Below, piece by piece: positions 24,526-33,161 of a DNA stretch of 35,356 nt. The position numbers and the translations under genes are program-made. Source of the DNA: K189A clade bacterium. Lineage in GTDB: Bacteria > Pseudomonadota > Gammaproteobacteria > Pseudomonadales > Azotimanducaceae. The stretch spans positions 33,932 through 69,287 of the forward strand of contig QXZU01000066.1 of assembly GCA_009886205.1 (NCBI GenBank), given 5' to 3'. The notes below the pieces were generated by a model. That model saw only the letters and a list, made by a program, of their open reading frames with translations. It was not told the origin of the DNA and searched no databases. How positions within the stretch are numbered: position 1 is the first letter of the stretch; every line of letters begins with the position of its first letter.

Positions 24526-25440
24526 GTGAAGACCGCCACTGATCAAGTTGCTGGAAAAGATTTAATGCATGAGGTGTTGAGTCGTATTTTACGCATATTG
24601 CCCGTCATGCCAGCCATTGACTGGAACTTAAGCACTGCCGCCGTATGGCAGCGAGGGCGGTGGCAGTCAGATTTTGTTGGGTTTCCTGAAACACAAACCC
24701 AAGCGTTAGATGATCTGCTGCACATTGATGCTCAGAAGGCGTCATTGCAGCTTAATACTGCCCAGTTTGTCGCCGGGCTTCCTGCTAATAATGCGCTGCT
24801 TTGGGGCGCTCGCGGAGCGGGTAAGTCGTCGCTAATACATGGTTTGCTGCAGGAATATGCCAAAGACGGCCTGCGGTTGGTGGAGCTGCGCAAGGACGAG
24901 TTGCAAGAGTTGTCGGAGATAGTTGCGCGTCTGAGCGCTGAGCCTTATCGATTTATTGTGTTCTGTGACGATCTGTCATTTGAAGAGGACGATGCCTCCT
25001 ATAAAATTCTGAAAAGTGCATTAGAGGGGTCTGTGTTTAAAGGCGCTGCCAATGTCATTTTTTATGCTACCTCTAATAGACGCCATTTGTTGCCAGAGCG
25101 CGGCAGCGACAACAGCAAAAGCGGATTAGTTGAGGGTGAGTTGCATCATGGTGAAGCGGTGGAAGAAAAGATCTCGCTTTCAGATAGGTTCGGTTTGTGG
25201 CTGTCGTTTTATCCTTTTCGTCAAGAGGCTTATGTGGATATGGCAGAGGTGTGGGTGCAGAGATTGGTCGCCGACTACGACCCCAGTCAAATTGATAGGG
25301 AAGAATTTCAACGTGCAACTTTCCGTCAGGATGCTTTGCGTTGGGCATTAGCCCGAGGTGTGCGCAGTGGTCGCACAGCCTCACATTTTGCCCGCCACTG
25401 GGTGGGGCAGAAGTTGCTCGAGAAAAAAAGCGGCCAATAA
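24526..25440 (+). CDS. DUF815-family ATP-binding protein
   Basis: A 304-residue AAA-type ATPase of the DUF815 family. Walker A GARGAGKSS at 94-102; Walker B YRFIVFCDDLSF at ~141-152; a sensor-like NVIFYATSNRRHLLPER; then SLSDRFGLWLSFYPFRQEAY and RWALARGVRSGRTASHFARHW, which match the conserved C-terminal block of the family. DUF815 proteins are widespread in proteobacteria with no established function. The start is GTG at 24526, eight bases after a GGGGAAGGG site; no ATG gives a comparable N-terminus. An acidic/Ser-Asn insert (~188-205) follows the sensor region. Nothing in the neighbourhood specifies a partner. Confidence 0.88.
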   Translation: MKTATDQVAGKDLMHEVLSRILRILPVMPAIDWNLSTAAVWQRGRWQSDFVGFPETQTQALDDLLHIDAQKASLQLNTAQFVAGLPANNALLWGARGAGKSSLIHGLLQEYAKDGLRLVELRKDELQELSEIVARLSAEPYRFIVFCDDLSFEEDDASYKILKSALEGSVFKGAANVIFYATSNRRHLLPERGSDNSKSGLVEGELHHGEAVEEKISLSDRFGLWLSFYPFRQEAYVDMAEVWVQRLVADYDPSQIDREEFQRATFRQDALRWALARGVRSGRTASHFARHWVGQKLLEKKSGQ

Positions 25441-25474
25441 GCCAGCTTCGATATCTGCTCTGAGGTCAGCACCC

Positions 25475-25498
25475 AACTCAGAATCAAACTCAGAATCA
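25475..25498. repeat. Two perfect 12-base repeats downstream of the DUF815 gene
   Basis: AACTCAGAATCA occurs twice back to back (25475-25486, 25487-25498) in the 186-base gap before the DUF481 gene. The rest of the gap is A-rich. Confidence 0.8.
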
Positions 25499-25626
25499 AA
25501 GGCAGTAAAGACGGCGGATAAAAAAGCACAAACTGACTACAAAACTAAATTGAAAAAAGTTTTAAAAAGTTCAAAAGAAATTAGAAATAAGAATCGGTAA
25601 GTTCAGCCGACATTAGGAATAAGTAA

Positions 25627-26631
25627 ATGACGCGCTATTTTTTGCTGCTTTTGTTCAGCATTATCATCCCAAGGGCTGCACTTGGGGACACCGTGGTTGT
25701 AGAAAACGGTGATGTGTTAACGGGTGAGGTAGACAGCATTGCTGGGGGGCGGCTGGTTTTATCTACCACTTATGCAGGCGATGTGGTCATTGATATGGCG
25801 GCAGTTCGCGAAATAGAGACAGAAGGGAATTATACCTTACGTTTGCAGGACAAACGGGTGGTGGGCCGCTTAGCCAGTGTTGATGGCGCCCCTGTTGCGA
25901 TCACCGCAAACGCTAACATACCGTTCGCCATTGAAGACCTGGTGCTCGCGACTCAAAGTAAGCTCGCGTTCACCTCGTTAGTCAGGGAATGGGATTCTCG
26001 GGTAGATCTAGCGTTGGCGCTGTCGTCCGGAAACTCCACGGCTGAAAGTTACAATACGCTGATAGAGTCCGATTATAAGCGTGACAGAACTGCCCATCAG
26101 ATTACCTTGCTGGTCAACACTGAAGACAGCGAGGGGCTTAAGACTAAGGATCAGCTAGATTTGGATTATGGTTTTAAACTGTTTTTGTCTGACCAATGGT
26201 TTAGCTCTGCCAACGCAGAATATTTCAGTGACCCCATCAAAGATGTAGATCAGCGTATTAGCGTCGGTATGGGTGCCGGTTATCAGTTTGTTGATAACAG
26301 TTTCGGCGCGTTATCTACAGAACTGGGTCTTAGTGCGGTTCAAGAGGAGTTAGACGGTGATGATGAGGTGAGTCCAGCCATCAGGTGGGGTCTAGACTAT
26401 AACCGTTACTTTTTTGCCAAGCGGGTTGAGCTATTTCATCGTCAGAGTTTGTTGATTATTCCAGAGGATGACCGCGGTCAAGTTTTGTCCAGCTCTTCGG
26501 GGCTGCGCTTTGCACTCAATCATCGAATTGATACTGCATTTCGGGTGGATCTCAATTACGAAACTGACCCCACGCCTGGTAATGAAAAAACAGACACCAC
26601 TTACACCCTGGGTTTAGGCATCCGTTTTTAG
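25627..26631 (+). CDS. DUF481 outer-membrane beta-barrel protein (YdiY-like)
   Basis: A 334-residue exported protein. Signal peptide ~1-20 ending ALG before DTVVV. Residues 21-110 form a small beta-rich domain (DTVVVENGDVLTGEVDSIAGGRLVL) often seen at the start of these proteins, possibly Sm/SH3-like. From ~125 to the end, alternating aromatic/hydrophobic strands (VDLALALSSGNSTAES, HQITLLVNTEDS, LDYGFKLFLSDQWFSSANAEYF, LGLGIRF) make a predicted barrel ending in Phe, the usual signal for Bam-dependent insertion. The SGNS motif is characteristic of DUF481. Function unknown; E. coli YdiY is acid-inducible. It lies downstream of the DUF815 gene, 186 bases away. ATG follows AGGAATAAGTAA. Confidence 0.88.
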   Translation: MTRYFLLLLFSIIIPRAALGDTVVVENGDVLTGEVDSIAGGRLVLSTTYAGDVVIDMAAVREIETEGNYTLRLQDKRVVGRLASVDGAPVAITANANIPFAIEDLVLATQSKLAFTSLVREWDSRVDLALALSSGNSTAESYNTLIESDYKRDRTAHQITLLVNTEDSEGLKTKDQLDLDYGFKLFLSDQWFSSANAEYFSDPIKDVDQRISVGMGAGYQFVDNSFGALSTELGLSAVQEELDGDDEVSPAIRWGLDYNRYFFAKRVELFHRQSLLIIPEDDRGQVLSSSSGLRFALNHRIDTAFRVDLNYETDPTPGNEKTDTTYTLGLGIRF

Positions 26632-26690
26632 CCAAAAGTGCACTAAAGTCGGTTTCATGCAAATTCATGCAAAATAGATACAGCGATTAC

Positions 26691-26719
26691 TTGACGTGCG
26701 CGAGTCTGGTTCATAGAAT
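26691..26719 (+). promoter_or_regulatory. tRNA-Glu promoter
   Basis: TTGACG (26691-26696), a 17-base spacer and TAGAAT (26714-26719), close to the sigma70 consensus, followed by a GC-rich discriminator (TCGCGCC) typical of stringently controlled stable-RNA promoters. Start is expected near 26726, some 42 bases before the tRNA. Confidence 0.8.
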
Positions 26720-26767
26720 TCGCGCCTTCTCCAGAAAGCAGAAATGCGAAGTATCTGAAGAAGACCA

Positions 26768-26843
<76 letters not shown>

Positions 26844-26852
26844 TATTGAGAT

Positions 26853-26885
26853 GCCCTCTAAGACTTAGGTCTTAGAGGGCTTTTT
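26853..26885 (+). terminator. Intrinsic terminator of tRNA-Glu
   Basis: A perfect 12-bp stem GCCCTCTAAGAC/GTCTTAGAGGGC (26853-26864 and 26869-26880) with loop TTAG is followed by TTTTT (26881-26885). It starts nine bases after the tRNA CCA end. Confidence 0.95.
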
Positions 26886-26970
26886 CATTTCTGGGGTCTT
26901 ATTATTTTTCATTCGGTCGAGGCGCATACCCTCGCTGCCTCAGCAGCCACTGCCTCAGTGACCACTGGCC

Positions 26971-28440
26971 CTACTGTTCGCTGCCATTGCGAATGATCTG
27001 GATATATCCCCGTACGCCTTGGGCAAAGTTCGCAACGGTGATTTTTTCATTGGTACCGTGAAAGCCAGTGAGATCCTCTGAAGCTAAAACAAATGGATTA
27101 AAGCGGTAGGCGTTATCCGCCACTTGCCCATAATGTTTGCTATCAGACCCTGCAATCATCAACCCTGGCGCCACGGCAATATCGCCGTAAACCTCGCGCA
27201 TGCTCCGAGCAATGTCCTCATAACCCTTAGCGTTCCAGTCTGATACTGCTGAGGCATTGATGCCGCCTCGTGCGCGTACGCTAATGGTGTCGCTTGCCAC
27301 AAGTTGGGTCACGTAGTCTTCAATACTTTGCATGTTATCTCTTGGGTGAATTCTAAAGTTGACTGTGGCAATGGCCTCAATAGGTAGGACATTAGTCTTA
27401 ACGCTGCCGGACAACATGGTAGGCGCGGTAGTGGTGCGTAGCATGGCGTTGGTAGTGGCTGAAGCGCTGAGTTGTCGGTCTATCACTGGGCCGAATAGCC
27501 ATTGGTTGGCGAAGAGGCCGCGCATAGTGAAGGGCATGTAACGGCTGACATTGTCGAACATCTCAGTGCTCAGTCCGCCCAGACCGCCCGGTACCGGATT
27601 GTCTTGCAGTTTGGTGATGGCTTTGGCTAAGTCGCTCACCGCGTTGTTCTGAGGTGGCATTGAGGAGTGGCCGCCGGGGGCGGTGGCGACAATATCCAGG
27701 GTAATGCTGCCTTTCTCTGCCACATTAATAGACGCCATCAACGCATCTAGGCCGGGGAAAATGCCGTCGAAAACAAAGGAACCCTCGTCCAGTGACCACG
27801 CTAATTGAACGCCTTGTTCTTTAAGCAGCGCCGTTATCGCCCCGGCGCCATTGCGGCCACCAATTTCTTCATCGTGACCAAAACTCAAGTACACGGTGCG
27901 CTGAGGTTGAAAGCCTTGTTCCAGTAAGTAGGTGACGGCTTGCAAAATGCCAACTACACCGCTCTTGTCATCTAGCGCGCCTCGGCCCCAAATGACACCA
28001 TCAACAATGTTGCCTGAGAAGGGCGGTTGCTGCCATTTTGCCTCGGAGCCAGGAATAACGGGGACAACGTCATAGTGGCCTGTAATCAAAATGGGTTTTA
28101 AGGCGTCATCAGAACCTTGCCATTTGTAAAGCATTGACTGATTCACAAGCTCAAGTTGTAAGGCCTCATTGACTTGCGGGTAGGTGGTCGCGACCCACGC
28201 TATAAAATCACTGAATTCTTTGTTTTGCTTACCTTTGGAGGTTTGATAGGAAACGGTTTTGAAGCGTATGGCGGCGGCGAGATTGGCTGCCAACTTGGCC
28301 TCATCTAACTGAATATTTACTTCGGCGACGTCACTGAAAGGGGGTGGCGTATGGTTGAGTGTTTTAATCACAATGATTGCAGCAATGGCAACGGTGGCCG
28401 TAATTAGTGCTACCGCTGTATTTCTAATAAATTTTTTCAT
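26971..28440 (-). CDS. M20-family metallopeptidase (PM20D1/carboxypeptidase S-like)
   Basis: A 489-residue di-zinc amidohydrolase with an uncleaved N-terminal helix (~8-27), so probably membrane-anchored with a periplasmic catalytic domain. Ligands and catalysts are visible: His122-x-Asp124 (GHYDVVP), bridging Asp in WGRGALDDKSG (157/158), catalytic Glu191 and ligand Glu192 (GHDEEIGG), Asp218 (SLDEGS) and C-terminal His461 (GFHGTNE). The lid/dimer domain (GSITLDIVATAPGGHSSMP) is present. The order and length fit the PM20D1/CPS1 branch, which cleaves (or makes) N-acyl amino acids and small peptides. The ATG follows AGGAGAGGACC. It is divergent from the YjgN gene across a 365-base gap. Confidence 0.9.
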   Translation of the reverse strand: MKKFIRNTAVALITATVAIAAIIVIKTLNHTPPPFSDVAEVNIQLDEAKLAANLAAAIRFKTVSYQTSKGKQNKEFSDFIAWVATTYPQVNEALQLELVNQSMLYKWQGSDDALKPILITGHYDVVPVIPGSEAKWQQPPFSGNIVDGVIWGRGALDDKSGVVGILQAVTYLLEQGFQPQRTVYLSFGHDEEIGGRNGAGAITALLKEQGVQLAWSLDEGSFVFDGIFPGLDALMASINVAEKGSITLDIVATAPGGHSSMPPQNNAVSDLAKAITKLQDNPVPGGLGGLSTEMFDNVSRYMPFTMRGLFANQWLFGPVIDRQLSASATTNAMLRTTTAPTMLSGSVKTNVLPIEAIATVNFRIHPRDNMQSIEDYVTQLVASDTISVRARGGINASAVSDWNAKGYEDIARSMREVYGDIAVAPGLMIAGSDSKHYGQVADNAYRFNPFVLASEDLTGFHGTNEKITVANFAQGVRGYIQIIRNGSEQ

Positions 28441-28805
28441 TAAGGTCCTCTCCTGATCCCTTTTGCTCGTAAGCTATGAGCTTAACTAAATATTCCTTTT
28501 GCAAAGATTCTTTTGCAAAGATCCGCGCGCAAAGATCCGTGCGCGAAGATCCGTGCGCAAAGATGCCTGTTGTAAAGAGCCTCCGTTCTCCCACCACACC
28601 TTGCGCTCAGCATGGGCCGGTTACAACATCGCAGTCGCCGCCAATTGATCAATTACCACTAGTGAATTGCGCCTAATGCGAAAGCCATTCCGTCCTATTA
28701 AGCATGCCTAATCCAGAAAAGACACCATTCGGCAGTGCCCAGTTATGTTAGCGCTTACTTTCTGCTAGGAGTAAGGTGCACAAAGTATAGTAAGGAGATT
28801 GGAGC
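28441..28805. repeat. Divergent gap with five tandem 14-base repeats (28496-28564)
   Basis: The 365-base region between the M20 gene and the YjgN gene contains copies of a 14-base unit (CCGTGCGCAAAGAT type) at 28496-28509, 28510-28522 (13 bases), 28523-28536, 28537-28550 and 28551-28564. The first two copies have TTTT where later ones have GCGC, so the array is a gradient of diverging copies. No gene was found; the YjgN ribosome site AAGGAG is at its right end. Confidence 0.85.
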
Positions 28806-29915
28806 ATGTCTGAAGGTTTAATCACTGGGGCGACGGGCGGCGATTCGCAACATTCAGTGCCCGTCTCGATGCGGCAGGAATCTGTTCGCGTGCCCTTCAA
28901 GTTTCATGGCGAAGGGGGTGAGTATTTCCGGATATGGATTGTCAATATTGTCCTGACTATTCTAACGCTAGGCATTTACTCCGCATGGGCAACAGTTAGA
29001 ACAAAACGCTATTTCTACGGCAACACCGAGCTAGACGGTGATCGCTTCGACTACTTGGGTGATCCAATAGCAATTTTAAAAGGCCGTATGCTGGCCATAG
29101 GTTTGTTGGTGCTCTACCAAGTATTGGTGTCTTTTGGGCCCCCGGCTCTCGGCGGGCTGGTTGGTTTGTTATTTGTCGCTGCACTGCCTTGGATCATATA
29201 TCGAGCACTGCGCTTCAATGCGCAAATGAGCAGTTGGCGGGGTGTCCGATTTGGCTTCGATGGTGATTGGGGTGGCGCGGCTAAAGCGTATCTCTTGTGG
29301 CCATTGTTTGGTGTTGTGACGCTGGGTTTTGGCCTCCCATATGCTTGGTACAAACAAAATCAGTATCTACTGTCGAATTATCGATTTGGTGGATCCAACA
29401 GCACCTCTACCACCGAGCCAGCTGATTTTTATCTGCTGGCATTGGCAGTATTCGGTTTTACGTTGGTGGGCGGCATATTGCTTGTATTGTTGACCTCGTT
29501 GCTTGGCATTACAGGTTTTGGTGCTAATGAAGATTTTGGCTTTGGTGCGATGGGTGCGTTCGCGGCTTTGTTAGTTGGCGCGGCTTATTTCGTTTTTTAC
29601 ATCATGATTTTTGCTGTGTATCAGGCGATGTATTTTCAAACCGTCTACAACAATATTGAGATTGCCGACAATTATGTGGGCACGAGTGTCGCTGTCACTG
29701 GGCTGGGTAAGATTGTTGTAAGCAACACAGTATTAGTACTTGTGACCCTAGGTTTTTATTACCCCTTTGCGCAGGTCCGGATGACTCAATATTTGCAGGA
29801 CAATTTGTGGGTAGATGCGGTTGATTTGGACTCGTTTGTGGCTAAGTCCGGGGACGAGAGCAACCCACTTGGCGAAGAAATTGGCGAGGCATTCGATCTT
29901 GGTATTGGCATATGA
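28806..29915 (+). CDS. YjgN-family (DUF898) multi-pass membrane protein
   Basis: A 369-residue inner-membrane protein. It shows the twofold DUF898 pattern: FKFHGEGGEYFRIWIVNIVLTILTLGIYSAWATVRTKRYFYGNTELDG at the start, and YLLWPLFGVVTLGFGLPYAWYKQNQYLLSN plus VLVLVTLGFYYPFAQVRMTQYLQDN later, with about six to eight helices. The repeated (L)TLG(I/F)Y-x-P/A-x-A-x-V/W-R-x-x-x-Y element is the family hallmark. Function unknown. Its stop overlaps the start of the M48 protease gene (ATGA at 29912-29915), so the two are translationally coupled; this pairing is common for YjgN genes. ATG follows AAGGAGATTGGAGC. Confidence 0.9.
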   Translation: MSEGLITGATGGDSQHSVPVSMRQESVRVPFKFHGEGGEYFRIWIVNIVLTILTLGIYSAWATVRTKRYFYGNTELDGDRFDYLGDPIAILKGRMLAIGLLVLYQVLVSFGPPALGGLVGLLFVAALPWIIYRALRFNAQMSSWRGVRFGFDGDWGGAAKAYLLWPLFGVVTLGFGLPYAWYKQNQYLLSNYRFGGSNSTSTTEPADFYLLALAVFGFTLVGGILLVLLTSLLGITGFGANEDFGFGAMGAFAALLVGAAYFVFYIMIFAVYQAMYFQTVYNNIEIADNYVGTSVAVTGLGKIVVSNTVLVLVTLGFYYPFAQVRMTQYLQDNLWVDAVDLDSFVAKSGDESNPLGEEIGEAFDLGIGI

Positions 29916-31126
29916 CAGTACTTTCCGGCACCTATTATGACGGCGTGAGCAGTCGTGGACATCCCGCGACGCTAACTGTTGAACGCCTGCAGGCTGTATT
30001 GATTTATGGTGAGCAGAGGCTTCAACTTGATCCAAACCGCCTAAATATTGAAGCGGCTTTAGGCCGCATGCCGCGCAAAATAACTTGGCAGGGAAACGAT
30101 TTTTTTGCCGCTGATGCGTCAGCGGAACTAGATCAGTTGGTTGCGTCTTTAGGTAAAGGATCAATCATGGACTGGGTGGCGGGACTAGAAAAGCGGGGCG
30201 GCATTATAGTTGCGGCGACACTTGGTACCCTGCTTTTTATTCTTGGATTTGGGGTCTATGGGGTGCCTAAGTTGGCGGAAGCAACGGCCTATATCTTGCC
30301 AGAAAGCGTCAGTGCAAAACTGGCCAATTCGACCCTTGAGAAGTTGGATCTTGCGCTAGATGACTCCGCATTGTCTGACGAGCGTCAGGCGCAGTTGCGT
30401 GCATTTTTTCTCGCTCGGGGTGAGGTAGATGAATTGTATTTTCGTAAGGCTCAACGTGTGGGCGCAAACGCTTTTACTCTGAGTCAGACCACCGTGGTCT
30501 TCACCGACGATCTTGTGCAACTCACCAGTGACGATGAAGAGCTATTGGCCGTGTACTTCCACGAGCTAGGGCATGCCCGGTTATTGCATGTGGAGCGATC
30601 AATTTTGCAGAGCGTGGCCTGGGCGGTGGTGTTAACCATGATTACCGGTGACATAGGCGGGGTTGGAGAGCTCGTGTTGGCGCTGCCATTAACCTTGGGG
30701 CAGGCCGCGTATTCCCGTAAGCATGAGCGTGAAGCCGACGAATTTGCCATTGTTGAACTCAAGGCGCTAGGAATTTCTCCCTTGAAGCTCGCCACTATGT
30801 TGGATCGGATTGAAGCCAGTCACGGTGTCTCCCATGAAGATGAGCTATCAATTAGTTTGGACTTGAAAAGCCCAGAAAGCCCAGAAAGCCCAGAAAGAAC
30901 AGAACGCCCAGAAAGCATAAGTCTTGGCCCGCAAGTTGAAGGCTCAGCCAATAAAGACAGCCAAGGCGCTGATGTGAGCAATGCAAGAGAAGGTCTGGTT
31001 GAAAACCCAAACGACGCAAAAGACGAGGAAAGTAACTTTTCTAGAAGTTTGCTTGAGTTGCTGTCCTCTCACCCTATTACCTCTGAGCGTAAGGCCTATA
31101 TTCGAGCGGCTGCTCAGGACAACTAG
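29912..31126 (+). CDS. Membrane-bound M48-family zinc metalloprotease
   Basis: A 404-residue protease. An N-terminal ~90 residues form a small soluble beta-domain (SGTYYDGVSSRGHPATL, LNIEAALGRMPRKITWQGNDFFA), then one membrane helix at ~97-116, then the peptidase domain: VYFHELGHARLLH gives HELGH (217-221), and KHEREADEFAI supplies the third zinc ligand Glu. A second hydrophobic pair (VAWAVVLTMITGDIGGVGELVLALPL) lies between, as in HtpX-type enzymes. From ~320 a low-complexity SPE/TER linker made by a 9-base tandem repeat leads to a short C-terminal LLSSHPITSERKAYIRAA helix, the M48 substrate-side motif. Coupled to YjgN; likely acts on membrane or envelope proteins. Confidence 0.9.
   Translation: MTVLSGTYYDGVSSRGHPATLTVERLQAVLIYGEQRLQLDPNRLNIEAALGRMPRKITWQGNDFFAADASAELDQLVASLGKGSIMDWVAGLEKRGGIIVAATLGTLLFILGFGVYGVPKLAEATAYILPESVSAKLANSTLEKLDLALDDSALSDERQAQLRAFFLARGEVDELYFRKAQRVGANAFTLSQTTVVFTDDLVQLTSDDEELLAVYFHELGHARLLHVERSILQSVAWAVVLTMITGDIGGVGELVLALPLTLGQAAYSRKHEREADEFAIVELKALGISPLKLATMLDRIEASHGVSHEDELSISLDLKSPESPESPERTERPESISLGPQVEGSANKDSQGADVSNAREGLVENPNDAKDEESNFSRSLLELLSSHPITSERKAYIRAAAQDN
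30869..30913. repeat. Five in-frame 9-base repeats in the M48 gene
   Basis: Units AGCCCAGAA at 30869-30877, 30878-30886 and 30887-30895 are identical; 30896-30904 and 30905-30913 are diverged. They encode SPE-SPE-SPE-RTE-RPE in a disordered linker before the last conserved motif of the protease. Confidence 0.9.
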
Positions 31127-31261
31127 CCGCTGGGCTAAGCGCAGTCAATGTGGCGTCGAACTGGGTATCAACTTGCCCAGTTCAGAGCGCTCTTAATCTC
31201 AACGAGTAACCACTACTAGTAACCACCAATGGCTCGCCGTAAACTGTAGGTAACAGTAAAT

Positions 31262-31300
31262 CTCAACACGCCCTCCGCTTTGCTGGTTAGGGGTGTTGAG
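31262..31300. promoter_or_regulatory. Inverted repeat upstream of the monooxygenase gene
   Basis: CTCAACAC-G-CCCT (31262-31274) is complementary to AGGGGTGTTGAG (31289-31300) with one bulged base and a ~14-base loop. It lies 56 bases before the BVMO start. It has no T-tract; operator or leader hairpin are both possible. A nearby direct repeat AGTAACCAC occurs at about 31205 and 31219. Confidence 0.4.
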
Positions 31301-31355
31301 CTGGGGTGAGGATAAGCTGCAGTGTATGACCATATGTAGCTAGTAGAAGAAGGGG

Positions 31356-32999
31356 ATGAAGTTGAACAGTCAAATAGTGCCTACTCAGGTTGATGTGGTT
31401 GTGGTCGGTGCGGGGTTTTCCGGTATGTACATGTTGCACCGTTTGCGCCAGCTGGGGTTGAGTGTCCAAGTGTTAGAGGCCGGCAGCGATGTAGGGGGCA
31501 CTTGGTATTGGAACCGTTATCCGGGTGCTCGCTGTGATGTGCCAAGTATGGAGTATTCTTATAGTTTCTCTGAAGAGCTGCAGCAAGAGTGGAACTGGAG
31601 CGAGGTTATGGCAGCGCAGCCGGAGATTTTGCAGTATGCCAACCACGTGGCTCAGCGCTTTGATCTACGTTCAGATATTCAATTTGACACACGCGTAGCC
31701 AGCGCTGTATTTGCGGAAGAGAGTAAACGTTGGGATATCGGTACCCAAGCCGGTGACCATTACAGCGCGCGTTTTTGCATTATGGCAACAGGCTGCTTGT
31801 CCGTTCCTAATACGCCGACTATTGCCGGTGCAGAGGATTTTGCCGGGCCTATTTATCACACCGGTAACTGGCCTCAGCAGGGCGTGGATTTTTCAGGACT
31901 ATCAGTAGGTATCATTGGTACTGGTTCATCGGGTATTCAATCTATTCCCGTGATTGCTGAGCAAGCCAAGCACTTAACAGTGTTTCAGCGCACACCTAAC
32001 TATACGATGCCTGCACACAATGGGCCTTTGAGCGCAGCCTTCCAGCAGGAGGCGAAAAAGAACTACGCGGAAATTCGTGACGAACAGCGCGCCTCGCAAG
32101 TGGGCATTATTGGTTATGGGTTCGGTTTTGGTGGCGCTGAAAGTGTCGAGCCAACAGACGAAATTCTGGCGACCACGGAAGCCCAGCGGATGGCGCTGGT
32201 TGAAGAGGAAGGTTTTGTGGCCATTCGGCGCTTTGCTGACGTGTCTGTGGACCCAGAGGCAAACGAACTGGCTTGCGAGATGTACCGACAGCAGATTAAG
32301 CGGGTGATTAAAGACGGTGACACCGCCGAGTCACTGATGCCTCGCGATTACCCCATGGGGTGTAAGCGCCCGGTCATCGATACCGATTATTATGAAACCT
32401 TTAATCGGGATAACGTGACCTTAGTGGATTTACGCAAGGGCGGTATAGAAAACATTCAGGCCAATGGCGTTAAAACCGGCCAAGGTGAGTACGAATTTGA
32501 CGTGTTGGTTTACGCCACTGGCTTTGACGCCATGACCGGTGCCCTTGGCAAAATTGATATTCGCGGCAGAAATAATACGGCGTTGACTGAGCATTGGGAG
32601 GCTGGTCCACGAACTTATCTGGGCTTGCAAGCCAGTGGTTTCCCCAATCTCTTCACAATTACCGGGCCGGGTTCACCCTCTGTATTGAGCAATATGATTG
32701 TCTCAATAGAGCAGCATGTAGATTGGATCAGCGACTGTATTGCCTTCATGGATAAATCGGAGCTGGCCACTATAGAGCCCACCCTAGATGCAGAAGATAA
32801 GTGGATTGCGCATGTGAACGAAGCGGCTGAAGGCACCATGTTCACGGCTGCCTCTTGTAACTCTTGGTATCTGGGTGCGAATATTCCCGGCAAGCCGCGC
32901 ATATTTATGCCTTATGTAGGCGGCGTGGGCACCTATCGAGAAACCTGCGATAGAGTGGCCGCTAATGACTATGAAGGGTTTGTGCTCAGCGCTTCCTAG
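31356..32999 (+). CDS. Flavin-containing Baeyer-Villiger-type monooxygenase
   Basis: A 547-residue FAD/NADPH monooxygenase of the cyclohexanone/cyclopentadecanone monooxygenase class. First Rossmann motif GAGFSG (18-23), GGTWYWNRYPGARCDVPS (47-64), the Baeyer-Villiger fingerprint F-x-G-x3-H-x3-W-P at 162-173 (FAGPIYHTGNWP), the second Rossmann motif GTGSSG (188-193), the YATGFDAMTGAL C-terminal FAD element and GPGSPSVLSNM. Known chemistry: insertion of oxygen next to a ketone to give an ester or lactone. Substrate is unknown; cyclic ketones or steroids would suit the neighbouring catabolic genes. ATG lies right against GAAGAAGGGG, so TTG at 31362 may be the real start. A paralogous MFS follows. 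Confidence 0.93.
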   Translation: MKLNSQIVPTQVDVVVVGAGFSGMYMLHRLRQLGLSVQVLEAGSDVGGTWYWNRYPGARCDVPSMEYSYSFSEELQQEWNWSEVMAAQPEILQYANHVAQRFDLRSDIQFDTRVASAVFAEESKRWDIGTQAGDHYSARFCIMATGCLSVPNTPTIAGAEDFAGPIYHTGNWPQQGVDFSGLSVGIIGTGSSGIQSIPVIAEQAKHLTVFQRTPNYTMPAHNGPLSAAFQQEAKKNYAEIRDEQRASQVGIIGYGFGFGGAESVEPTDEILATTEAQRMALVEEEGFVAIRRFADVSVDPEANELACEMYRQQIKRVIKDGDTAESLMPRDYPMGCKRPVIDTDYYETFNRDNVTLVDLRKGGIENIQANGVKTGQGEYEFDVLVYATGFDAMTGALGKIDIRGRNNTALTEHWEAGPRTYLGLQASGFPNLFTITGPGSPSVLSNMIVSIEQHVDWISDCIAFMDKSELATIEPTLDAEDKWIAHVNEAAEGTMFTAASCNSWYLGANIPGKPRIFMPYVGGVGTYRETCDRVAANDYEGFVLSAS

Positions 33000-33161
33000 A
33001 TTGTTGTAAGGCGTTGAGCTACATAGGCTCGTTGACACCCCAAATGGTAGGCAGGCGCCTGCTGCGTATAGGGATACTGTTTTTCGCTTATCTAGCGGCG
33101 TGGACTGCTAGGTAACCACACGGTAGCTCGGCTTTTATATTTTTCGCTTAGAGGTGACGTA

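Noticed and set aside
25358-25600. 80-codon Lys-rich frame overlapping the end of the DUF815 gene
   Set aside because: It starts inside the ATPase gene on a GTG without ribosome site, and its C-terminal half is simply A-rich intergenic DNA with a 12-base repeat.
28476-28676. 66-codon frame across the 14-base repeats
   Set aside because: Its sequence is the repeat translated; no homologue or ribosome site is evident.
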